30,394 nt of DNA from NCBI GenBank assembly GCA_903772945.1, contig CAICTM010001378.1:1-30394 (forward strand), read 5' to 3'. The stretch is from Seminavis robusta. Its lineage: Eukaryota > Bacillariophyta > Bacillariophyceae > Naviculales > Naviculaceae. The notes under the pieces were generated by a model, which was given only the letters and a program-made list of their open reading frames with translations, was not told the origin of the DNA and made no database searches. Below, one piece after another: positions 17,724 through 27,201 of the stretch; position 1 is the stretch's first letter; every line of letters begins with the position of its first letter. A program made the position numbers and the translations under genes.

Positions 17724-20700
17724 TCATGTCTGAAAAGAAAAGAAAAGGAAGCAGCAACTGTAAACATTGTTGTTGTTTGTTATCCAAATAGTGGCACCAG
17801 TAACAATAGTCAAACTTACAGTAGCTTGGTACCAATCTGCCACAGTAGAGACTTGTCTAGTGTGTATGTCTTTGCTGCAAGTTGGACCAAAGCCATCATT
17901 GGGGCCATGAAACTGCTTCCTCTCCATACATCTCCCACAGTAGTCTCTCTTGCAGGACTGTGCAACTCCCTCCACAGCAGTGACATGGTCACTCTTTTTG
18001 TGGCCACACTTGTTGCAATATTTTCTGCTCCTGAAGATCAAGCGCCTTGGTCTTGCTGGTGCAGTTGTGGGTACCGCTGTAAGTGCAACTCGATAAGCAG
18101 CAGTGGCAACAGTGGGTGTTAGATTTCCAGTAGCAGCAGCCAGCGCCAAAGCTCCAACAGCCACCTCAGCATTCAAGGTCGTGGGATTGCCAAAAGGAGT
18201 GTGTCCAGTGTTGTTGTATTGTGGGACTTGTGCATCTCTCGCGATGGGTTCTGAAGCCTCTGGAATTCCCTGTCGGTTGGTACGTAGACAACTGTCGAGT
18301 TCCTCGCGATCACCTTCATTGACAGGCACTGCCGCAAGACTCTTAAGGGCCTCTAACTTGTCATAATGCTGTTGAAGTAAAAAGCGGCTCTTGTATCGAG
18401 TCTGGATGACACCAGATTCTTCCCCATCAGTTGTCCACAGTCTAAACCGGCGAGCCACTTCATGGTTCCAGTCGCGTTCAAATGCTTTGAAACTCCTTGG
18501 GCCTGACTGAGCCGACCGATCATACCGTGACACCCACTCACTGAAAAGATCGGCTTCAGCTTTATCAACATCATTAGCTTCTGTATTGCTGTCTGGAGAT
18601 CTGAAGGGTAACCACTCGCATTTGTTACTGAGCCGCCGAAAGGCTTCAAGTGTGGATTCACCATCATTATCTGCTGGCAACAATCGATTGAGCTCATTTT
18701 GAATGAGCTCGCGATTGGCTCTGTCATTGGCTCTTGCTCGCTCATCAGCATCGCTCAATTCAACCTGTCGGCGAGCCTGGGAAGTATTGGCAGTTGTTGC
18801 TTGTAAGTATTCTTCCTCGGTGGCGAATACCTCTATATCCATGTCATCGCCCAATTGACCACCAAGAACGCGCTGGATCTCTTCTTGTTGTTGTGGGATC
18901 TGTTCGTCATCTTCACCAGCATCGACTTGCTCATTTGTGTCATCGCCAGATTGGTAGCCATCTGTGGCACCATCCGTAGGATTGGACACATCCACAATGT
19001 CTGGCATCGCTGCATAAGTAAATCCCATGTATTCTGTCTTGAAGTCTGTAGGTTTCTTTGGAGCCCCAAGTGCATAAGGAGCAGTAGCGAATCCTACCTT
19101 CTGGGCATAAGCATTCAGCAGGAGCAACTTTTCAGTGTTTTGGATCTTGTAATCTTTTCCACCAAGTCGAATGACAGCCTTTCGATCATTCCGCTCTTCA
19201 AAGAAACTGCACATTATTCTTTCGCCCCTGTGTACTCCTGAAAAACAGATGGTGGTGAGACGAGTTGAAGTAAAAGGCGATGTTGGCCACTGGATCATTT
19301 TTAATACTTACCAATGTACATGGCTAGCAGTAGCAGCGCCAAATCCAGATTGTCTCGTTCATTTGTGTTGGTTCCTCTGGCTACATACGTAGTGTCGGTG
19401 GCTGGGTTTCGGCGAAAGATATTCACTAAATCATTCGGTGGATCACTCAAACAACCGGTATCGACATGGACCATCTGTTTCCTCACAATGTCAGTAAATT
19501 TCCACTGTTTGAAGAACAATCGTGGCCTTGGAGAGTTGTCATCGTCGCGTCTCTGGGAAAGCAACCTATAAGTTTCGGTGTCCTTGTTCTGCACATAATT
19601 CAGCACTGCCTCAACATTGCTTCTTAGTATTGCTGGTGGAGGAATTATTGAGTTCGCTTCCTTCTTGATCTCCTTGATGGTTGGTTCTCTCTTGAGCCTG
19701 TCTTCGAGTTTGTCTTTAGCTCTTTGGAATTCGTCTGGTGTAATGACAAATAAGGCTCTGGACATGAGACCTCTGAAAATGCCGGCTTGGAGGGAAGATG
19801 AGTCAACAAGAAGCTCATTCCATCGCTTCAACCAGTGAAAAGGATCTAGCAAACACAAAACACCTGCACCAAAGATCTTCTGAAGGGTCCGTCGCACATT
19901 ACAGCAGTTGTCCACATAGATGACTTTCACCGCATTTTGCAGTGGGCACATTGCTGGGCGTTGTACGTGTGCATGCCAGTTGCGATTCAACCTATTTCGT
20001 AGTCGGATCAAGTCTTCTTCTATTTCACTGAAGGATTCGGAGTGCTTCAAAGCCTTCCAAAACACAGTCAGACCATCCTCATTCTGGATTGTAATGATGC
20101 ACTTGTATGGCTGGAAGCTGCATCCTTGCCTTGTCCAAACTCTTATCTTCTGGGCAAGCTTGTAATTGAAGTCGATCTTCAGGAGAGTTGCCGTCAGTCC
20201 AAGCATTTTGAGCTCTTGATAAGCTTTGCGATGGTTGAAGTACTTCATGACCAGACTGTCAATTCGATACTTCGACAGGACTCTCCCATTATATCCCATT
20301 TTGTCCCCAAACTCTGAAAAGGGAACAAGGTTGGATTCCTCCTCAGTCGTTCCATTATCTTCAGGATCTCCCGATTGATCTCCAAGATTATCAGGATTGT
20401 CTCTTCTCCACTGCCGCAAAGTTTCAAGTTCCGTGTTGTATTTGGTGAGGGCAGCCTGAACCTCAGCTTTTCGAAGATTGACAGCATCCCTCAGATTGTT
20501 ATAGTGAGACCGCACAATGCCCTGCCACTTGCGCATGGGACGGATGGTGGCCTTGTAATCTTTTGGGTTGGCTGCGAGGAGCTCAAAGCATGTGTTAATT
20601 CCATGATCCAACAATTTGCGAATTTTGGTGGAACCGAGTGACCTCAAGAAGTTCTTTTCACCATGATGGTTGTGGTTGTCTTTTGATGCTAGCATTGATT

Positions 20701-21508
20701 GGAAGGTCCAGTCGCTGGCTAAACGATTTCTCGCAGATTCCTCCCGTGATCGAGCTGCCCGGATTTCTGCAACAGCTGTGTTCTTCCGGTTTATGAGTGA
20801 TTGGTGGTGTGGGTTGTTACTTTCCGGTGCTGGGAGCAATTCTTAGATAGTGCGCTTCTTCTTCTTTGGACGGATTTTGTCCAATCCAATGGCAGTAAGA
20901 TAAAGCTGGTGGTCTTCATAGTAGGCTGTGTGAGCCATTCGCTCGAGTTTACGGGCAATAGTAGCTGTTGCTTCTTTGTGCGAGCTTTCAATTATCAATG
21001 CATGCAGCTCATCATCCACAGCGAATCCGTGGCCAAGGTAGAAAGTAAAGAACCCATAATAGAGGGAGGAGTCCAGCTGCATTGATTCCTTGTTGTACCC
21101 AGCAAAACGTCTACCACACCTAGTGCACAGGTATAGGACTGTGTCGAGGTAGCTGATTCTTGATACCCCATACAACACCTTTGGACAGTTCACCCATCGT
21201 GATTTCTGTAGATCGACTGCATTCCTCTTCTTGCAGTGGGGGCAACAAGGAACATGGTTTGGAACCAGAATGTGGGGAACCCAAGCAGCGATAGGCTTCA
21301 CGTAGAAATGCTGGACAGTCGTTTTCTTTCCACGCTGATTCAAAAGCATGCTATCGAATCGACCACCTCTTGTTGGTTCAATTCGCTTCCAGAATCGCGG
21401 TGGTTTAAAGTAGCCACTAGGATCATTGTTGATGGCATCTCTAGTCTTGAGCACAAACTGCCATTGAGGCTCAGAGAGTTGCTTTGGTTTCAAGCGGCGG
21501 CTTGCCAT
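17724..21508 (-). CDS. Large transposase-like protein with zinc-ribbon N-terminus (DUF6729-like) and one in-frame stop
   Basis: From ATG 21508 the frame runs 221 codons to a single TAA (20843-20845), then continues in the same frame for about 510 codons. A 74-bp intron (19238-19311, GTAAGT..TTTTTCAG) joins it in frame to a 500-codon exon ending at 17724, for about 1,236 codons in all. The N-terminal part has CPHC (89-92) and CTRC (128-131) knuckles in a DUF6729-like setting, then a basic RPKKKKR tail. The second part has RNase-H-like landmarks: LLKIDFNYKLAQKI (Asp codon 20171-20173), VIYVDNCCNVRRTL (Asp codon 19910-19912), a DPFHWLKRW box, and ARGTNTNER (Glu codon 19358-19360). These could form a DD(E/D) transposase centre. 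The C-terminus has a Cys/His cluster with CNKCGHKKSDH and YCGRCMERKQFHG. A 90-bp in-frame intron is possible near the end (17730-17819). The TAA suggests a decayed copy, readthrough or unusual splicing. Confidence 0.65.
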
Positions 21509-22082
21509 GGTCAGTGTTGATGTTGTAATAGTTGTCCACCATTTCGATGGAATGGTGTCAATCCGAAACGCATTGGCTGAAGAAAAGTTTCAGATGGCGG
21601 GTAGGGTTAAGGCGAACAGGGGGGAATATTTCGGTACTTAAGTGTCAAAATTTCGGGAAAGGGAGAAACGTATAGAGATAAGCAGTAGAGTTTAACTACG
21701 GAAAGAGACATGAAAAGAACGTGCTGGATATATAGATATGGCATTGGATATTACACGTGGAAGCCAATGGGAATAGGAAGGAAGAAAAGGATGTTCACTA
21801 GGACGCTCACCCTCTCCCCCCCCTTTCTTTTTTCCTCCTGCGCGGGACCAACTAGTGGCAAGACCCCCCTCCGACGACAGCTTGGACGACCACACCTTTT
21901 CCTCGCACTTTCAAAACAACAACCACTCCAACCACTCCAACCAGTGTCACAGTATACAGTTAGACCGTCGAAGGAGCTGCAGTACCAGAGCACAATAGCT
22001 AGCGTGGGAATGGGGAAAAGGTTTCTCTCCAGTGGTGGTTTTGCCAGTTTTTGTTGAGATCCTCGATTTTTTAAAAAGCACC
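21509..22082. other. Divergent spacer between the transposase-like gene and the PHD gene
   Basis: About 570 bases between divergent start codons. The left half probably includes the right end of the transposon-like element. The right half should be the host promoter of the PHD gene and has a long pyrimidine run (about 21808-21840) and CAACCACTCC repeats near 21922. No gene is supported. Confidence 0.4.
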
Positions 22083-23519
22083 ATGTCCACCCCCACGAGA
22101 GTCAAGCAAGAAGAAACACCTGCCGCTGTCAAACAAGAAGAAACTCCTGCCAAGGATACAACCACCAGCATTTCTTCACCCTGTCCATCATCATCCACCC
22201 TCAAGAGTCCAGGAGGAGGACGAGGTCCCAAGTGCGATGTGTGTGGATTCCGAGATGGTCGCCATGGAATGAAAATGGTCTCGTGCACGGAATGCAAGGT
22301 ACATGTCCACCGTGATTGTTATGGGATGCCAACGTATATCAAGGACGAATTTGTTTGCTGGGCGTGTCAAGCCGTGGGCAAGTCCTTTTATGTCCATCAC
22401 AGAGACAACAACACCCATCAACGCGTCAAATTACAAGTCACACAGACGGAACGACCCCAAATTTGTGACTTGTGCGGGCATCAAGACGACGACATGCACG
22501 CCATGCATCCGGTCTACGACACCTATGGACCTCGGGCGCGACAGTTGCATGTGCCAATAACAAACGACAACAATGATGACACGACAAAGAGACGATTGGT
22601 TTGGGCACACACCATTTGTGGCTTTTTCCTCTGCACCCAAAACTGCATGTATGCCGTCTCACAAGAAGGAACCACCCATGAAGGATTAGAAGATAATCCC
22701 AAAGACGATCGGTCCATTAACCCAGAACTACAGTTGGAGGATGATGATGACGACGAAGATGAAGAAAACGACCTCTACGATGGTTTTGCTCCGTCCCATC
22801 ATTTTGTCTACTACGTCCCAAAGGACGCAAATGGTGTCGTTCAACACACATCGCGGAGCCGAGAAATTAACAGACGACAACAATTGAAATGCGAAATATG
22901 CAACCAGGACGATACAGCCGACCATGTATATCGCATTCCCGTCCAATGCTCGGCGGGGGAACGGACCGAACCACGAGAGCATCGTGTCAAACACTCCGAT
23001 CTACAATTGGACAAGAATGAAAGTTGTACCCATGCCTTTCACGTGGGATGTGCCCGATTTACCATGCCGCAGGAGCACAAACGAGTATTATACTTTCCTG
23101 GTCTGCCAGACGACAGTACGGCCAAACCGGTGCGATGCATCTACTGCCCGGTCCATGCCAAAGATATCAACAAGAAGGAACATGGAAGACGGCTGCAACA
23201 ACAAGATGATCAACTCCAAGCCCACAAGGCCAAACGGAAATTGGCCATGGCGCAAAAATATGGTAGAGCATTGACCTTGTCGTCTCCCACGAAACGGATC
23301 AAGACGGGGGAGGATGATTCCTCGTTGCCAGCTTTGGAACGTGTCAAGAGGGATCTCGAGGCAAGAGTTATCCACATTCGGAAAGAGCAAGGCAAGGCAT
23401 GGATCCAGGAACAAAAGAAATTATGGTCCAAGCGACTATCCAAGGAGGAGCTGAAAGCTGTGTGGAAGCATGCCAAAGAACATGCCTATAAAGTTTGGGA
23501 GAAGCACAATGGTAGTTAA
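22083..23519 (+). CDS. PHD finger plus extended PHD (ePHD) chromatin-associated protein
   Basis: A 478-residue intronless protein. The N-terminus has two VKQEETPA units (K8 and K17), each fitting the SUMO-acceptor consensus psi-K-x-E. A canonical PHD finger follows at C51, C54, C68, C71, H76, C79, C92 and C95. An extended PHD then spans about residues 128-358: CDLCGH, LVWAHTICGFFL, an acidic insert (219-229), CEICNQDD, CTHAFHVGCARFTM and YCPVHAKD. This is the PHD-knuckle-ePHD arrangement of BRPF/JADE/AF10-type histone readers, although the acidic insert lengthens the ePHD. The C-terminal third is basic and helical, possibly coiled coil. Such modules bind histone H3 tails and nucleosomal DNA; no catalytic domain is present, so it is probably a subunit of a larger complex. 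The ATG at 22083 is in an ACCATG context. Confidence 0.88.
   Translation: MSTPTRVKQEETPAAVKQEETPAKDTTTSISSPCPSSSTLKSPGGGRGPKCDVCGFRDGRHGMKMVSCTECKVHVHRDCYGMPTYIKDEFVCWACQAVGKSFYVHHRDNNTHQRVKLQVTQTERPQICDLCGHQDDDMHAMHPVYDTYGPRARQLHVPITNDNNDDTTKRRLVWAHTICGFFLCTQNCMYAVSQEGTTHEGLEDNPKDDRSINPELQLEDDDDDEDEENDLYDGFAPSHHFVYYVPKDANGVVQHTSRSREINRRQQLKCEICNQDDTADHVYRIPVQCSAGERTEPREHRVKHSDLQLDKNESCTHAFHVGCARFTMPQEHKRVLYFPGLPDDSTAKPVRCIYCPVHAKDINKKEHGRRLQQQDDQLQAHKAKRKLAMAQKYGRALTLSSPTKRIKTGEDDSSLPALERVKRDLEARVIHIRKEQGKAWIQEQKKLWSKRLSKEELKAVWKHAKEHAYKVWEKHNGS
22101..22151 (+). repeat. Tandem duplication encoding two VKQEETPA units
   Basis: Two 24-base units (22101-22124 and 22128-22151) differ at two positions and are separated by GCT. 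They encode two successive SUMO-acceptor consensus sequences at the N-terminus of the PHD/ePHD protein. Confidence 0.9.
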
Positions 23520-23708
23520 TTGGCAGCCAGGACTGCTAGGTAGCTGCCTTGACCTGTATCTGCAGGTCGTGACTGGCACTAGATTTGGCTGCTCTAATTG
23601 ACTAAAAAAGCAAGTAAGTAGCAGCTCCTCAACCATTCCAAGGATAGTGCCTGAGTAGCATTGGGAGCCAGCTCTGACCTGCCCTTGACAGCCCAGTGGA
23701 GGGGACAG

Positions 23709-23785
23709 ACAGTCCGGTTGACATTCCCATGTTATCCAACCTTACCAAAACCGGTGGCAAGTTAACCAACCAACAGTCCGGTTGA
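23709..23785. repeat. Paired ACAGTCCGGTTGA direct repeats
   Basis: Two exact 13-base copies at 23709-23721 and 23773-23785, 64 bases apart. Their position roughly midway between two same-strand genes does not show whether they belong to a terminator, a promoter or a decayed element. Confidence 0.7.
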
Positions 23786-24182
23786 ATTTAGTTGTGCCAA
23801 CCTGAAGCCTGAGAACCTCCTTGTAACTTAATTGGCTTATATGGTTGAAATGGGTTGGTAAAACTTCAAAACAAACATTTTTCTGAAATTTAGCTAGAGG
23901 GGTCAGAGAGGTGATCATTTGGATTGATTCGAAAAGAAAAACACAAAATTACTTGACTTTATGGAAAATATAAAATTTAAGCGGTATATTCCCACTATTA
24001 CGTCATGTTTGTACTACAGTACCAGTAGTATGAGTTTACGGTTCAGTGTGGTCTCTGCTTGCCAACCGCGAGGACGAAGAATACGGAAGCTTGTGATGAA
24101 GACCCCTCGTGAAGTCACCAATTTTTGCATAAGAAGCAAACTGTTCGACAGAGCCTTAGTATTCGAAACCACCACAGGACTA

Positions 24183-24220
24183 TACCAGGTACCGTTCCAG
24201 GTCGTAGTGTACCAGGTACC
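24183..24220 (+). promoter_or_regulatory. Two TACCAGGTACC repeats upstream of the receptor gene
   Basis: Exact 11-base copies at 24183-24193 and 24210-24220, 27 bases apart and 80-120 bases upstream of the receptor ATG. Their spacing and position suggest paired protein-binding sites; this is inference. Confidence 0.35.
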
Positions 24221-24300
24221 AGTGTCCTTAAAGTATGAACTCTGGAGTATAACAGAGCTTGGCTGATACTGCTCTGTCTGTAAAATCCCTTCTAATAAAC

Positions 24301-26694
24301 ATGAAACGCACCGTTCCATTATATATCATGCGTTTCGTATTCCCGCTGTTGTTGGCCGCTGCCAACTTGCGGTTCTGTGGCGCCAGATTCAATGAAGAGG
24401 TGGTCGAAAGGATATACGAACACCTTGACCGTTTCATGTCACGCCCTCGAGAGATTCTGGACTTCAAGCTTGCCTTTCGCAGAGTTGGTGGATTTCACCA
24501 TGGCATGGGACCAGCAGATCGTGATACCTACTTTGCCGTCGTTTCCGCGCTCTCTGGGCAGCCCAATACTTTCTACGCCCTCGAGGACGGTACCTTCATG
24601 GGGATTGCTGCTGGTGGCGCCTATGCTTTCTACAAAGAATATGGCGACACACTCTATGAACCCCCCGCTTCCCCAGATGACCCCAATTGGAAGTATTGGA
24701 TTGCTTGTGTAAACAGCAAAACTGGTGAACCCGAGAACTGTACCACAGCCAATTTAAAAGCAACAAAGCCAAAGTATTGGGTCGAATGCATCGATGATTG
24801 CAAGTTGGCTCCATGTCCTGACCCAGATTCCCAGCGGGACTGCTCTAGTATCCCTGACTTGCAAGAGGCTGAAGCTTGCAGGGAGAACGTCACTTACTGT
24901 CCTCAATACCGCATTTTTAGCGCATCCAAGGAAGAGTGGAACGATTGGAAAGAACAAAATGTGACCTTTGGGTACATACCGAGGATGTATCACTGCATCG
25001 ACGACAAAGGGCGTGTTACTCAGGAACCAGGATCCTGTTACTACGAAAACGACTCTCCCGTACAAAGAAACATCCTTGGGGACTATGCGTACTGTCAGGG
25101 GAAGGGAGGTCCCTGCAACCCTTTCGTAGGGAATTACAGAGTTTCAAACTATGATGCTCGTTACAGACCTTTCTATACGATCATTCGGGAATGGCAAAAG
25201 CCTCTCTGGGCTAAACCGGATGTATCTTTCAATTCCTTCGAGGTCTCTTATTCGACACCAATTTACTCCACGGACGAACTGGGAAGAAAAGTGTTTGATG
25301 GCGTCATGGCCATGGACTATGATCTTCGTGACATTACACAATATTTGCACAACGCCTACGCGGGCACGGACATCGCCGTGGCTCTCTTTGAGCAGGAGGA
25401 ACCACACTATTTGATTGCATCCTCCACGGGTAGCTCGCCTGTTTTTGGAGCACTTGTCAAGGATCCAGGGTCGTGTCCACATGATGAAATAACTTTGGAG
25501 GGCAAACACTTGTGTGAATGTCCATACGAAGAGACCAGTGTAGAGGGTCTTAGTCTATGTGACCCCTTCAGGGTCCCCCTTCCAAGGCTTACCGGCCATC
25601 CTACAGACAAAGTTCTGGTCGAAGCATTTAAAAGGTTGGAAGCTGCCGGTTTTCCAAGACGGGAGCTCTTGACTTTGAACTCGGACAATGATCTTAGCCA
25701 GACCTTCTACGTGGCAACGACTGCAGTCTACGAGAAACCCGACACAAATCTTACATGGAGCTTCATTGTGGTAATGCCGGGGCAATCAAGCGGAGAGAGT
25801 CTGACTCGCGGAGAACCCGGCTTTATGCTCGTCTGCGCCGTTGCTACTTTTGGTGCAGGAGTGTGCCTCTTCTTCTTGGTGACGTTTCTCTTCAATCGGC
25901 ACAAGAAGGCAATCATGATGGCAGATTGGCGATTTACGTGCCTGTTCTTCCTTGGCTGCGCTTGCCTGAACTTGGCGTCGTTCTCCTTCTTGGGTAAAAA
26001 CACGGACGCTGTGTGTCTCCTTCGAATGTGGAGCTTTCACATGGCTTTTGTGGCAGCTCTTTCACCCCTGTTGGCCAAATGTTTCAGAATGAGGATGTTG
26101 GTGAGCCAACCAGGAACTGTGACCAGGCGTCGAAGAGTCACGCATTTCCAGACGTTCATGATCATGCTCCCTCCAATAGTGCTGCAGGCAGCCATTCTCC
26201 TTGTCGTTACTTTGGTGGATCCTCCTACAGCATCAGAGGTGCTCAAAAACCCTGGAACAGTGGATGTCACTCAGCATGTGGTATGCAGCCACAATACGCA
26301 GGGCTCTTTCATTTTTCAGATCTTGTTTGAGGGGAGCTTGACTCTGACGGGGACGGTCCTTGCGTACCACATGAGACACATCGAGTCCAAATTTGGTGAA
26401 GCCAAGCAGCTGATCTTCGCTATGTCTTCAATTCTGGGCATGGGTATCATCATTCTCATATTTTCGTCTCTCCTTGAGTACGATGACAGTGGAAGGAGGG
26501 TTCTCTACGCCGTCGGCATATGCTGGGGAACTACAGTGTGCTGTTGCGCTTTTGCTCTGCCCAGGCTGCTCACAACACAGAATTCAAATGATTCGAGATC
26601 GAGCCGTCGGGCATCGCAATTGGCCTCTACCGCACAAGGAAGAGCACCCGCGGGAGCGGACGAGGATCCCTCGGCCCGAAATCTGTCTCACTAA
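24301..26694 (+). CDS. Class C GPCR-like seven-helix receptor with Cache-type extracellular sensor
   Basis: A 797-residue intronless receptor. A signal peptide (best from the inner Met at residue 10, MRFVFPLLLAAANLRFCGA) is followed by a ~480-residue extracellular region. Its middle has the double-Cache pattern: PFYTIIREWQKPLW, SFEVSYSTPIYS, DELGRKVFDGVMAMDYDL, then HYLIASSTGSSPVF. A Cys-rich insert (about 136-275) sits inside, with several N-x-T/S glycosylation sites. Seven hydrophobic helices follow (about 508-530, 543-564, 570-594, 617-639, 669-689, 703-724, 735-755). C572 at the top of helix 3 and C662 in the second extracellular loop match the conserved GPCR disulphide. SPLLAKCFRMRML after helix 3 and ESKFGEAKQLIF before helix 6 are class C (7tm_3) signatures. 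The short Ser/Arg-rich tail lacks a kinase or cyclase domain. Ligand unknown; Cache modules often bind amino acids, amines or carboxylates. Confidence 0.85.
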   Translation: MKRTVPLYIMRFVFPLLLAAANLRFCGARFNEEVVERIYEHLDRFMSRPREILDFKLAFRRVGGFHHGMGPADRDTYFAVVSALSGQPNTFYALEDGTFMGIAAGGAYAFYKEYGDTLYEPPASPDDPNWKYWIACVNSKTGEPENCTTANLKATKPKYWVECIDDCKLAPCPDPDSQRDCSSIPDLQEAEACRENVTYCPQYRIFSASKEEWNDWKEQNVTFGYIPRMYHCIDDKGRVTQEPGSCYYENDSPVQRNILGDYAYCQGKGGPCNPFVGNYRVSNYDARYRPFYTIIREWQKPLWAKPDVSFNSFEVSYSTPIYSTDELGRKVFDGVMAMDYDLRDITQYLHNAYAGTDIAVALFEQEEPHYLIASSTGSSPVFGALVKDPGSCPHDEITLEGKHLCECPYEETSVEGLSLCDPFRVPLPRLTGHPTDKVLVEAFKRLEAAGFPRRELLTLNSDNDLSQTFYVATTAVYEKPDTNLTWSFIVVMPGQSSGESLTRGEPGFMLVCAVATFGAGVCLFFLVTFLFNRHKKAIMMADWRFTCLFFLGCACLNLASFSFLGKNTDAVCLLRMWSFHMAFVAALSPLLAKCFRMRMLVSQPGTVTRRRRVTHFQTFMIMLPPIVLQAAILLVVTLVDPPTASEVLKNPGTVDVTQHVVCSHNTQGSFIFQILFEGSLTLTGTVLAYHMRHIESKFGEAKQLIFAMSSILGMGIIILIFSSLLEYDDSGRRVLYAVGICWGTTVCCCAFALPRLLTTQNSNDSRSSRRASQLASTAQGRAPAGADEDPSARNLSH

Positions 26695-27201
26695 TGTACC
26701 CGCGACTCGCAACAGTTACCTCTCAACTTTTCTATGCAACCGGCCCTTCCGCTCTGCAGAAAGCCACTCGAACCGCAATCATATATCGGTTGGACTTACT
26801 GTTATCTGGCTCAATTCAGCTCAAGTCTTCTGGCGGGAGCGCAAGGAATGAATAGCTTGCCCTTGCCACCGATCTCTAGAGTTCTAGGCAGAGGTGGTCC
26901 GCAACAGAGTCAGGGACTCTATTCCCGCGAACTAGTGTCTTTCGTCTGCCCACGCCACGAGTACTCGGAGACATCTTCGGAAAGCTAGTTTTGATGGGTG
27001 GGGCTTCCAACTGTATGAACCGCACACATTCCTCTACACCATCCCTCTTGGCCAAGTGTAATCCATTCCTCTCGTTTCCACTTGGCCAAGTTGAACGACT
27101 ACATGCCTAGTAATTAGAAATCAGCACTACATGTATATGCTTTGCAAGCTGAATTCAAGCAAATAGTATGAATATCTAGCAGAAAGACAATTCCAAATAA
27201 A
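26695..27201. other. Non-coding spacer after the receptor gene
   Basis: About 500 bases that hold the receptor 3' UTR. A short TTGGCCAAGT word occurs twice, near 27049 and 27083. No gene is supported. Confidence 0.4.

Larger units (their letters stand above)
16881..21657. mobile_element. DNA-transposon-like insertion (about 4.8 kb), approximate limits
   Basis: The block carries two convergent genes whose stops are only 7 bases apart (17716 and 17724). One is a very long transposase-like gene on the minus strand, the other an unknown ORF on the plus strand. Limits are proposed from a weak inverted similarity: on the left CCGAATT (16882), ACTTAG (16905), AAATATT (16919) and CGCCTAAC (16927); on the right, reading inward, AATTTCGG (21649-21656), ACTTAAGT (21636), AATATTT (21625) and GTTAAGGCG (21606). 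Spacings differ, and no target-site duplication was recognised. The boundaries are therefore tentative; the transposon nature rests mainly on the transposase-like protein. Confidence 0.45.
23520..24300. other. Non-coding spacer between the PHD and receptor genes
   Basis: About 780 bases without a supported gene. It contains two copies of ACAGTCCGGTTGA (23709-23721 and 23773-23785) and, closer to the receptor start, two copies of TACCAGGTACC (24183-24193 and 24210-24220). The AT-rich stretch 23870-23990 is otherwise unremarkable. Confidence 0.5.
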
